This document shows positions 1 through 5,492 of a stretch of DNA of 5,566 nt, in pieces. Numbering within the stretch: the stretch's first letter is position 1; each line of letters opens with the position of its first letter. The notes under the pieces are model-generated. The model saw nothing but the letters and a program-made list of their open reading frames with translations, did no database searches and was not told the DNA's origin. The stretch comes from an uncultured Lachnospiraceae bacterium (GTDB taxonomy: Bacteria; Bacillota_A; Clostridia; TANB77; CAG-508): NCBI GenBank assembly GCA_947165105.1, contig CAMUZC010000103.1:1-5566 (forward strand), written 5' to 3'. Both the position numbers and the translations under genes were made by a program.

Positions 1-1550
1 GTATTTTTTAATTTTTCAGATATTTCATACTCGTGCTTTTGGTCATTTATCAATGCTCTTGTCTGATGCTTATCATTTTTAACCATTCCATATACTAATA
101 TATCGTTAGCTAGCCCTAGCGATGCAACAGCCTGCTGTGCAGCATGAATTTGAGTAATACCACCGTCAACAAAAATCAAGTCTGGAAGTTTCCCAAATCC
201 TCCATCCGGGTTTTCAATAGATTGCTTTAATCTTCTAGTAATAACTTCATTCATACATCTAGGATCATCTTGTCCAAATACAGTTTTAATTTTAAAACGT
301 CTTGCCATTTTCTTTCTAATAATTCCGTCTAGCATAACACTCATTCCAGCAACCATAAACTCTCCTGAAATATTGGAAATATCGAATGTTTCAATTTTTC
401 TTGGAACTTTATCTAATCCAAGTACTTCTTTAATTTCATTAACAACACTATAACTATCTAATTCTTTATTGTCCAAAGTAATTTTAGCATTATTCTCGGC
501 CATTTCAACTAATCGAAGTTTTTCTCCTTTTTGTGGTGTTTTTATTTCAACCTTTTTTTCAGCTTGTCCAGTTAATAATACTTCTAAAATTTCCTTATCC
601 TCAATATCATATTTGCACATAATTTTACTAGGTAAAATCTCCCTGCCTATATAGTATTGTTTTATAAAATCCTGAATAATATCTGCGTTTGATTCATCCA
701 ATAACTCTTTGTAGAAATAATGTTCTCTTCCAACCATTTTGCTGTTTCTTATAAAGAACACTTCCACACATATTTCAAAATCATTTCTTGCAATTCCAAT
801 AACATCAATATCATTTTCATTAATATTAGATACCTTTTGTTTTGCTGAAATTCTTTGAACTGCTAGTATTTTATCTCTAATATACGCAGCTTTTTCAAAG
901 TCCATTTTTTTAGATGCGTCTTTCATTTCCGCTTCTAAATCTTTTACTAATTTATCAATCTTCCCTTCTAAGATGCTGATAATTTCATCTATTTGCTTTC
1001 TATAATCTTCCTTACTTATATACCCCATACATGGAGCAAAACACTTTTTAATTTGATAATTTAAACATGGTCTATCTTTGTATTTAAAGCTCCTACATTG
1101 TCTAATTTTAAACTTTTCCTTGATAAAATCTACCATCTCTTTTGCAGCTCCGCTATTAGCATATGGTCCAAAGTATTTAGCGCCATCATTTAAAATTCTT
1201 CTTGTAACATATACATCTGGATAATCTGCTTTTACATTAACCTTTATATATGGATAGGTTTTATCATCTTTTAAAAGCACGTTAAATTTAGGCATATTCT
1301 TTTTTATTAGATTACATTCTAATATCAAAGCCTCTGCCTCATTGTCAGTTACTATATATTCAAAATGGTCTATTAATGAAACCATATTTTCTATTCTTTT
1401 TGTTTTGTTATTTTTTCTAAAATACTGCCTAACTCTATTTTTCAAAGAGATTGCTTTACCAACATAAATAATTTTGTCATCTTTATCATGCATGATGTAT
1501 ACGCCTGGTTTAGCCGGCAATTTTTTTAGCTCAGCTTCTATATCAAACAC
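1..1550 (-). CDS. uvrC: UvrABC excinuclease subunit C, 3' end outside the window
   Basis: UvrC makes both incisions, 3' and 5' of a DNA lesion, in nucleotide excision repair after UvrA/UvrB damage recognition. The window holds 516 codons; the family usually has about 600-620 residues, so roughly 100 C-terminal residues, including the helix-hairpin-helix DNA-binding region, are off the left edge. Visible parts in order: the N-terminal GIY-YIG nuclease (GVY at 17-18, YVG with Tyr29, Arg39, Glu78 in LILECN), which matches the known 3'-incision residues; four cysteines (C152, C162, C170, C174), as in the Fe-S site described for UvrC; the UVR domain that binds UvrB (about 200-235); and the RNase H-like 5'-incision domain with Asp390 (FDISN), Asp462 (VDGG) and His495 (NDKHQTRA). 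The start is GTG, preceded by GGAGGA; no ATG fits the conserved N-terminus. The reading frame is intact. It has its own promoter and is separated from the next gene by a terminator. Confidence 0.97.
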   Translation of the reverse strand, partial: MFDIEAELKKLPAKPGVYIMHDKDDKIIYVGKAISLKNRVRQYFRKNNKTKRIENMVSLIDHFEYIVTDNEAEALILECNLIKKNMPKFNVLLKDDKTYPYIKVNVKADYPDVYVTRRILNDGAKYFGPYANSGAAKEMVDFIKEKFKIRQCRSFKYKDRPCLNYQIKKCFAPCMGYISKEDYRKQIDEIISILEGKIDKLVKDLEAEMKDASKKMDFEKAAYIRDKILAVQRISAKQKVSNINENDIDVIGIARNDFEICVEVFFIRNSKMVGREHYFYKELLDESNADIIQDFIKQYYIGREILPSKIMCKYDIEDKEILEVLLTGQAEKKVEIKTPQKGEKLRLVEMAENNAKITLDNKELDSYSVVNEIKEVLGLDKVPRKIETFDISNISGEFMVAGMSVMLDGIIRKKMARRFKIKTVFGQDDPRCMNEVITRRLKQSIENPDGGFGKLPDLIFVDGGITQIHAAQQAVASLGLANDILVYGMVKNDKHQTRALINDQKHEYEISEKLKN

Positions 1551-1560
1551 TTTTCGACTT

Positions 1561-1566
1561 TCCTCC
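1561..1566 (-). promoter_or_regulatory. uvrC ribosome binding site that fixes the GTG start
   Basis: GGAGGA on the minus strand lies 10 bases before GTG (1548-1550). The next codons read FDIEAELKKLP, the normal UvrC N-terminus, so GTG is preferred. An in-frame TTG further upstream overlaps this site and is unlikely to be the start. Confidence 0.8.
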
Positions 1567-1584
1567 AATAATAAATATACTATT

Positions 1585-1613
1585 ATTATAGCATTTTTAC
1601 ATAATATTCTCAA
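1585..1613 (-). promoter_or_regulatory. Sigma-A-type promoter for uvrC
   Basis: The minus strand carries TTGAGA (1608-1613), a 17-base spacer and a perfect TATAAT (1585-1590). The TATAAT is preceded by TG one base upstream, giving an extended -10. Transcription would begin near 1578, leaving a leader of about 28 bases with the GGAGGA site. No LexA-like operator is apparent, so the sequence gives no sign of SOS control. Confidence 0.75.
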
Positions 1614-1625
1614 TATTTTCCACAT

Positions 1626-1664
1626 AAAAAGAAGCAAATTTATTATTCAAAATAAATTTGCTTC
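1626..1664 (-). terminator. Rho-independent terminator of the zinc-ribbon gene
   Basis: A perfect 14-bp stem (1631-1644 with 1651-1664) and a 6-base loop are followed on the minus strand by five T (1626-1630). It begins 7 bases after the TAG stop of the 1671-2384 gene and ends just before the uvrC promoter, so the two genes are separate transcription units. On the plus strand the flank is not T-rich, so it works mainly in the minus direction. Confidence 0.9.
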
Positions 1665-1670
1665 CTCTAT

Positions 1671-2384
1671 CTATTGAATTGTCATAACATTAATAAATCC
1701 ATCCGCATCATAATCTAATAAAACATTATAATCCTTATTTTTATCAAGCTGATCAATAATTCTTAGTATTTCTTCAGAATCCTGTGTTTCTATATCGTTA
1801 AATTTTACTGTTATAAGTCTTTCTTTATTGGTTCTATTACTATTAATTACATCATTTAAATCACTTTTTATAAAAAATCCTGATAGTTTTCCACTTGAAT
1901 AACCCAAATTAAATCTTCTAGCTTGAGATTCCAGTTCTCGTTTTTGTTCTTCTTCCTCCATTTTTTTCTTTTCTTCTTCAATTTTTTGTTTTTCTTCTTC
2001 TTCCTTTTTCTTTGCTTCTTCTGCAGAAATACCACTTCTATTATCATTATCGTTAAACTTATTGTTCCAATCTTTCCAACTAATTGCAGAGCTTATCAAT
2101 ATCACTATCATAACAATAGCTACCATAACAAATGGAATTAATGCAATCTTAGGAAACTTTTGATCAATATTAAGACTACTATTACTAGCATGTTCCTTCT
2201 GAGCTTTAATTCTCCCCTTTTCAAACTCATATCCTGAATTCTCCATATCATCATATTTAACATGTTTTACTTCATCATCTATTTTATATGATGCCTTACA
2301 ATATGGACAATTTACCGTATTTGTTCCCTCTTCTATTTTTAAAGAAGCTCCACAGTTTTCACATTCTAATTCTACTAATTTCAT
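1671..2384 (-). CDS. Zinc-ribbon membrane protein with E/K-rich coiled coil, function unknown
   Basis: A 237-residue protein that I cannot assign to a characterised family. The N-terminus is a zinc ribbon: C8-x2-C11 (CENCGA) and C26-x2-C29 (CPYCKA), set like many short prokaryotic zinc ribbons. A polar linker (31-78) leads to one strongly hydrophobic segment (about 79-101), most likely a membrane helix. Residues about 119-157 are almost all Glu, Lys, Gln and Ala and should form a long charged helix or coiled coil. The C-terminal 80 residues look like a small folded alpha/beta domain and end in DYDADGFIN, which resembles the start of a calcium loop but lacks the final Glu. No signal peptide precedes the zinc ribbon, so it is probably cytosolic with the coiled coil and C-terminal domain outside; that topology is inferred. 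ATG follows GGGAGGA (2392-2398) at 7 bases. It is a single-gene unit divergent from glmS. A membrane-linked sensor or scaffold is possible but unproven. Confidence 0.85.
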   Translation of the reverse strand: MKLVELECENCGASLKIEEGTNTVNCPYCKASYKIDDEVKHVKYDDMENSGYEFEKGRIKAQKEHASNSSLNIDQKFPKIALIPFVMVAIVMIVILISSAISWKDWNNKFNDNDNRSGISAEEAKKKEEEEKQKIEEEKKKMEEEEQKRELESQARRFNLGYSSGKLSGFFIKSDLNDVINSNRTNKERLITVKFNDIETQDSEEILRIIDQLDKNKDYNVLLDYDADGFINVMTIQ

Positions 2385-2430
2385 ATACTATTCCTCCCAA
2401 AACACATTAACTATTAAAATTACTATAATT

Positions 2431-2459
2431 ATTATAATAGAAATATTACTTTTTTGCAA
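2431..2459 (-). promoter_or_regulatory. Sigma-A-type promoter for the zinc-ribbon gene
   Basis: Minus strand: TTGCAA (2454-2459), 17-base spacer, TATAAT (2431-2436). The start would be near 2424, about 40 bases before the ATG. It faces away from the glmS promoter, with 26 bases between the two -35 boxes, which both begin TTGCA. Confidence 0.7.
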
Positions 2460-2485
2460 GAAATAAATATTATGTTACTAAAATG

Positions 2486-2517
2486 TTGCACTTTTTCACT
2501 ACTTAGTATAATATAAT
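2486..2517 (+). promoter_or_regulatory. Probable glmS promoter with two overlapping -10 boxes
   Basis: TTGCAC (2486-2491) precedes two TATAAT boxes sharing one base, at 2507-2512 (15-base spacer) and 2512-2517 (20-base spacer). A weaker TAATAT at 2509-2514 gives a 17-base spacer. The spacing is not ideal for either perfect box, so the exact start is uncertain, about 2520-2525. The transcript would run into the ribozyme after some 50-57 bases. Confidence 0.5.
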
Positions 2518-2549
2518 ATCATAATTATAAAAGTTACAAAATTTTACAA

Positions 2550-2557
2550 GAAAGGAG
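2550..2557 (+). promoter_or_regulatory. Orphan Shine-Dalgarno-like element, possible STAB-SD
   Basis: GAAAGGAG lies about 30 bases into the predicted glmS transcript. No ATG, GTG or TTG follows at usable distance; the next codons give only a stop. It matches 8 of the 9 bases of the cry3A STAB-SD (GAAAGGAGG), a ribosome-binding sequence known to protect mRNA 5' ends in Bacillus. A stabilising role here is inference. Confidence 0.4.
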
Positions 2558-2570
2558 AATTTTAGATTTA

Positions 2571-2720
2571 ATTACAGCGCCAGGACAAAGCTAACACTTT
2601 GTTGACGAGGATAGGATTTATCGAAAGACTCGGCGGATGATCCTATGGCATGCTTACTGTCAAAAATAGCACACAAAACCTAGCAGAAATGCTAAAACAA
2701 AAATGCTATTACGTAAGTTT
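2571..2720 (+). ncRNA. glmS ribozyme / riboswitch (glucosamine-6-phosphate)
   Basis: This cis-acting RNA cleaves itself when glucosamine-6-phosphate binds, which destabilises the glmS mRNA and closes a feedback loop on the enzyme encoded downstream. The conserved core is present: AGCGCC at 2576-2581, GTTGACGAGG at 2601-2610, TTTATCGA at 2617-2624 and CTCGGCGGATGA at 2629-2640. The expected cut is between A2576 and G2577. Pairings found by hand: P1 2585-2590 with 2597-2602; P2 2611-2617 with 2640-2646; CGAG 2606-2609 with CTCG 2629-2632; CGCC 2578-2581 with GGCG 2632-2635 (the last two share G2632, so one is slightly shorter in reality). P3 is a short hairpin, 2647-2650 with 2658-2661. Its loop (2652-2657) pairs with 2713-2718 as the P3.1 pseudoknot. 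P4 is 2665-2671 with 2704-2710. P4.1 is 2681-2685 with 2690-2694, capped by a GAAA tetraloop. All elements of an active ribozyme seem intact. The 3' boundary is approximate. Confidence 0.95.
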
Positions 2721-2837
2721 ATTTGTTGTGCATAAAGTATAATTTACTATATACTTCTTATTTATTATGTACTTAAATAATCATATTTTAAGCTGTACCT
2801 TTTATAATTAAGAAATTAATTTTAGGAGGATTTTTTT
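2721..2837 (+). other. AT-rich spacer between the glmS ribozyme and the glmS start
   Basis: No open reading frame lies between the ribozyme and glmS. Two small hairpins can be drawn: 2735-2741 with 2750-2756 (7 bp, 8-base loop) and 2806-2811 with 2816-2821 (6 A/T pairs, GAAA loop). The second ends two bases before the glmS ribosome binding site AGGAGGA (2824-2830), which is 7 bases from the ATG. Neither hairpin has a T-run, so they are not terminators. The stems are weak and may have no role. Confidence 0.5.
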
Positions 2838-4718
2838 ATGTGTGGAATTATAGGATACGTAGGAAACAAAAAAGCTAGCAATATTTTAATAGATGGGTTA
2901 TTGGCCCTTGAATACAGAGGTTATGACTCTGCAGGAATTGCTACATTAGAAAATAATGAAATCAAAATTATGAAAGATAAAGGAAGAGTAAAAAATATTT
3001 TAGACCTAGACGGTTATGATAAATTAGAGGGAACTTATGGAATTGCTCATACAAGATGGGCAACACATGGTAAACCATCAAAAGAGAACTCTCACCCACA
3101 TTTTGATAACAGTAATACCTTTGCTGTTGTTCATAATGGAATTATTGAAAACTACAATGAATTACGTTCATTTTTAACAGAAAAAGGGTATACTTTCTAT
3201 TCTCAAACAGATACAGAAGTTATACCAAACCTAATTCATTACTATTTTACAAATTTAAAGGATAGCACAAAATCTAATACAGACAAAATATTAGAAGCAG
3301 TTGCTTCAGCAACTAAAGACTTAAAAGGAAGTTACGCAATCGAAGTCATCTCTCCTCTTATGCCAGATACTATTATTGTTGGAAGAAAAGATAGTCCATT
3401 GGTTATAGGAACAAAATCAGATGAAAACTATATTGCTTCTGATATACCTGCTTTATTAACATATACAAAGGACTTTTATTTATTAGATGATAATGAATTA
3501 GCAGTAATTACAAAAGACTCTATTTCATTCTATAACAATGATCTAGAAACATATAAAAAAGAAATTAAAAACATCGAATGGGATGCTTCAGCTGCTGAAA
3601 AAAATGGATATGAAGATTATATGTTAAAAGAAATATTTGAACAACCAAATTCAATTAGAGAAACTGTTGGTTCAAGATTGAAATTAAATGAACCTACTAA
3701 TTTTTCCGATTTAGACATTAAACCTGAATATTTAAAAAATGTAAATAAAATATTTATAGTTGCTTGTGGAACAGCTATGCATGCTGGTTTGGTTGGAAAA
3801 GTATTATTAGAAAAATTATGCAAAATACCAACAGAAGTTGATATAGCATCTGAATTCAGATATAGAGACCCTATAATTGATGATAAAACATTATGTATTT
3901 ATGTAAGTCAATCTGGAGAAACTGCTGATACTATTGCTGCATTAAAACTTTCAAAAGCAAAAGGTGCAAAAACACTTGCTATTTCAAATGTAATTGGAAG
4001 TTCTATAACAAGAGAAGCTGATTATACAATTTATACACATGCAGGACCTGAAATTGCAGTTGCTTCAACTAAAGCATATACATCACAAGTTGTATTATTT
4101 GCAGTATTAGCAATACATTTTGCTGAACTATTAGGATATAGTAATTCTGATATTACAATAAATGCAGATGGCGATACAATCAAATTAGAAGATTTAAAAC
4201 AAGATATTATCGATTTACCTAAAAAATTAGCTATAGTTTTAGAAAATACAGATATAATAAAAGAATTTGCTGATAAAGCATACAATGAAAAAGATATGTT
4301 CTTCTTAGGAAGAGGAATTGATGAAACTGTCGCAAAAGAAGGATCTTTAAAACTAAAAGAAATTTCTTACATTCACTCTGAAGCATATGCTGCTGGTGAA
4401 TTGAAACATGGACCTATTGCTTTAATTGATAATGGAATTCATGTTATAAGCATTCTAACAGATCCATCACTTGCTAAAAAATCAATAAGCAACATTCAAG
4501 AAGTAATTACAAGAGGTGCAAAAACAATGGTGGTTACAAATCAAGATTTAGAAGGTCACAATTTTGATTATGTAATTAAAATACCACAAATTTGTCCACT
4601 TATCTCACCTATCTTATCAGTTGTTCCTTTACAACTATTATCTTATTACATTTCTAAAAACAAAGGGTTAGATGTTGATAAGCCTAGAAATTTAGCTAAA
4701 TCTGTTACTGTTGAATAA
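2838..4718 (+). CDS. glmS: Glutamine--fructose-6-phosphate aminotransferase (isomerizing)
   Basis: Makes glucosamine-6-phosphate and glutamate from fructose-6-phosphate and glutamine, the first committed step to UDP-GlcNAc, peptidoglycan and teichoic acids; cytosolic, normally a dimer. Residues 2 to about 220 form the Ntn-type glutaminase domain: Cys2 becomes the N-terminal nucleophile after Met removal, with Arg74 in HTRWATHG, Asn100-Gly101 in HNGIIEN and Asp125 in QTDTE. Two SIS sugar-phosphate domains follow (about 300-430 and 470-610). They show ACGTAMHAG (309-317), VSQSGET (356-362), KLKEIS (505-510, with Lys505 and Glu508), ELKHGP with His524, and the C-terminal KPRNLAKSVTVE with Lys621. 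At 626 residues it is slightly longer than the 609 of Escherichia coli, with extra residues near 137-150. A313 sits where E. coli has phosphate-contacting Ser303, a variant I recall from clostridial homologues. ATG follows AGGAGGA at 7 bases. Expression is controlled by the upstream ribozyme, and the gene is monocistronic. Confidence 0.98.
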   Translation: MCGIIGYVGNKKASNILIDGLLALEYRGYDSAGIATLENNEIKIMKDKGRVKNILDLDGYDKLEGTYGIAHTRWATHGKPSKENSHPHFDNSNTFAVVHNGIIENYNELRSFLTEKGYTFYSQTDTEVIPNLIHYYFTNLKDSTKSNTDKILEAVASATKDLKGSYAIEVISPLMPDTIIVGRKDSPLVIGTKSDENYIASDIPALLTYTKDFYLLDDNELAVITKDSISFYNNDLETYKKEIKNIEWDASAAEKNGYEDYMLKEIFEQPNSIRETVGSRLKLNEPTNFSDLDIKPEYLKNVNKIFIVACGTAMHAGLVGKVLLEKLCKIPTEVDIASEFRYRDPIIDDKTLCIYVSQSGETADTIAALKLSKAKGAKTLAISNVIGSSITREADYTIYTHAGPEIAVASTKAYTSQVVLFAVLAIHFAELLGYSNSDITINADGDTIKLEDLKQDIIDLPKKLAIVLENTDIIKEFADKAYNEKDMFFLGRGIDETVAKEGSLKLKEISYIHSEAYAAGELKHGPIALIDNGIHVISILTDPSLAKKSISNIQEVITRGAKTMVVTNQDLEGHNFDYVIKIPQICPLISPILSVVPLQLLSYYISKNKGLDVDKPRNLAKSVTVE

Positions 4719-4723
4719 TTGTA

Positions 4724-4763
4724 TATGGGACGATTCTATTTAGAACCGTCCCATAATTTATTT
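4724..4763 (+). terminator. Rho-independent terminator of glmS
   Basis: A 9-bp stem (4724-4732 with 4747-4755) continues after one A-C mismatch as four more pairs (4734-4737 with 4742-4745) closed by ATTT. A T-rich stretch (4757-4765) follows. It begins 5 bases after the glmS stop and ends at the stop of the convergent bofA gene. On the minus strand the hairpin is followed by ATATACAATTATT, a poor U-tract, so it can terminate bofA transcripts only weakly. Confidence 0.85.
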
Positions 4764-5030
4764 TTACATGCCAACAAGCAATTTAACAAGCACCAACACA
4801 ACAACTCCAGGAACTCCCAAAATACCTGCAAAAATTGCAGTTCCGAAATTTAATCCTATATGAAATCCAAAAGAACTACCTACAACATTCACTATGTATA
4901 TTAGGAATCCACCCAAAACCGAATTTAACAATAATTTAAAAATATGTTTCAATGGCAAATAAAAGACTTTACCAACAATAAACAACACTATAAAGCAAGC
5001 CAAATAAATAATAATAGTATTTATATCCAT
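4764..5030 (-). CDS. bofA: BofA-family regulator of pro-sigma-K processing
   Basis: Small, very hydrophobic membrane protein of the BofA family. In Bacillus subtilis BofA sits in the outer forespore membrane with SpoIVFA and blocks the intramembrane protease SpoIVFB until the forespore signal allows pro-sigma-K cleavage. Counted from the chosen start (88 residues; B. subtilis 87), it has a first membrane helix (about 4-22), a second hydrophobic segment (about 31-52), the signature GFHIGLN (55-61) and a C-terminal GILGVPGV stretch with hydrophobic tail. Asn48, Asn61 and Thr64 fall at the same numbers as the B. subtilis residues reported to occupy the SpoIVFB cleft. The start at 5030 is preferred because GGGGG (5036-5040) lies 5 bases upstream, whereas an in-frame ATG four codons earlier (5040-5042) has no ribosome binding site. 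It follows yaaL, as in B. subtilis, and converges on glmS. Confidence 0.9.
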   Translation of the reverse strand: MDINTIIIYLACFIVLFIVGKVFYLPLKHIFKLLLNSVLGGFLIYIVNVVGSSFGFHIGLNFGTAIFAGILGVPGVVVLVLVKLLVGM

Positions 5031-5035
5031 CTTAT

Positions 5036-5040
5036 CCCCC
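5036..5040 (-). promoter_or_regulatory. bofA ribosome binding site that decides the start
   Basis: GGGGG on the minus strand can pair with the CCUCC of 16S rRNA using one G-U wobble and is 5 bases from ATG 5028-5030. The upstream ATG at 5040-5042 overlaps it and has only ACATATAAA before it, so it probably does not initiate. Confidence 0.55.
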
Positions 5041-5055
5041 ATTTTATATGTAACA

Positions 5056-5072
5056 TGGGAAAGCTTTTCCCA
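5056..5072 (-). other. Hairpin between yaaL and bofA
   Basis: A perfect 7-bp inverted repeat TGGGAAA/TTTCCCA (5056-5062 with 5066-5072) with a 3-base loop lies in the 54-base gap between the yaaL stop and the bofA start. On the minus strand it is followed by TGTTACATATAAAA, which has no U-run, so it is not a standard terminator. It could protect the yaaL part of the message or pause transcription; that is inference. Confidence 0.5.
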
Positions 5073-5084
5073 CTTTCATTCAAA

Positions 5085-5363
5085 TTAAATGACCTTTTTA
5101 TTCTTTAAAACAAAAGAGCTTGCCAAATCGAGTTCGACACCTAACTGTTTTGCTTTATTTAATAAGTAATCCAACTTAGATTGATTAGCCTTCATTTCAT
5201 AAAGATAATAATCTATTAAATTGTCTTCAGCAAATTCATAGTTTTTCCTTGCATTTTCCAAATCATTTCTTGTTTTTATTACACTCAAAATTAACTCAAG
5301 TTTTTTCTCTTTTTCACTTTTATCTTTAATCTCTGCGGTCTCTTTTATATATTCATAATTCAT
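5085..5363 (-). CDS. yaaL: DUF2508 family protein, YaaL-like
   Basis: A 92-residue soluble, highly charged protein predicted to be almost entirely helical, with no membrane segment or cysteine. It resembles the DUF2508/YaaL family. The recognisable stretch runs from about residue 20 to 76, with LENARKNYEFAEDNLIDYY (35-53) and LDYLLNKAKQLGV (64-76); the pattern of Asn-Ala-Arg, then aromatic, then Leu-Ile-Asp-Tyr, then Leu-Leu-x-x-Ala-Lys is typical. The function of the family is not known to me. It is somewhat longer than B. subtilis YaaL (about 74 residues), with extra residues at both ends. ATG follows TTAGGAG (5373-5377 core) at 9 bases. It precedes bofA on the same strand; in B. subtilis the order is recR-yaaL-bofA. 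Here the 200 bases upstream hold no recR, so the pair appears to be read from its own promoter. Confidence 0.85.
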   Translation of the reverse strand: MNYEYIKETAEIKDKSEKEKKLELILSVIKTRNDLENARKNYEFAEDNLIDYYLYEMKANQSKLDYLLNKAKQLGVELDLASSFVLKNKKVI

Positions 5364-5441
5364 ATTTCAATTCTCCTAACAAATACTTAATTTACTAAAT
5401 ATATTATGCAATTAAAAAATATTTATACATAATTTTCCATA

Positions 5442-5470
5442 ATTATACTATTTGCTTATTTACATTTTAA
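5442..5470 (-). promoter_or_regulatory. Possible promoter for yaaL-bofA
   Basis: Minus strand: TTTAAA (5465-5470), 17-base spacer, TATAAT (5442-5447). The -10 is perfect and the -35 matches 4 of 6. Transcription would start near 5435, giving a leader of about 70 bases. Its -35 box directly abuts the -35 box of the rightward promoter at 5459-5486, so the two cannot easily be occupied together. Confidence 0.45.
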
Positions 5471-5486
5471 AGAAATCTGATATAAT
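5459..5486 (+). promoter_or_regulatory. Rightward promoter for a gene beyond the window
   Basis: TTTACA (5459-5464), 16-base spacer and TATAAT (5481-5486) preceded by TGA, an extended -10. The start would be near 5493. The downstream 73 bases hold no substantial open reading frame and the window ends with TTTTTTGGAG. That end could be a ribosome binding site for a gene starting just outside, or the first bases of a 16S rRNA. Confidence 0.6.
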
Positions 5487-5492
5487 ACTCTA

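Noticed and set aside
469..654. Plus-strand open frame opposite uvrC
   Set aside because: Shadow of the conserved minus-strand uvrC frame; no ribosome binding site and low-complexity Ser/Ile-rich product.
1474..1677. Plus-strand open frame across the uvrC start and the terminator
   Set aside because: It runs through the uvrC N-terminus, its promoter and a terminator hairpin; no ribosome binding site.
1923..2141. Plus-strand open frame with poly-Phe/Leu product
   Set aside because: Antisense reading of the GAA/AAA-rich coiled-coil segment; an artefact of base composition.
2672..2730. CACAA (2672-2676) pairing with TTGTG (2726-2730) as another pseudoknot of the ribozyme
   Set aside because: Only 5 bp and outside the known glmS fold; the P3.1, P4 and P4.1 assignment explains the region better.
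2738..2743. TATAAT downstream of the ribozyme as a second, ribozyme-independent glmS promoter
   Set aside because: No acceptable -35 box at 16-18 bases; TATAAT is expected by chance in such AT-rich sequence.
3617..4285. Two minus-strand open frames inside glmS
   Set aside because: Antisense shadows of an intact conserved gene, with no promoter or ribosome binding site.
5056..5072. Hairpin as terminator of yaaL
   Set aside because: No T-run follows it on the minus strand, and yaaL-bofA is a conserved gene pair.
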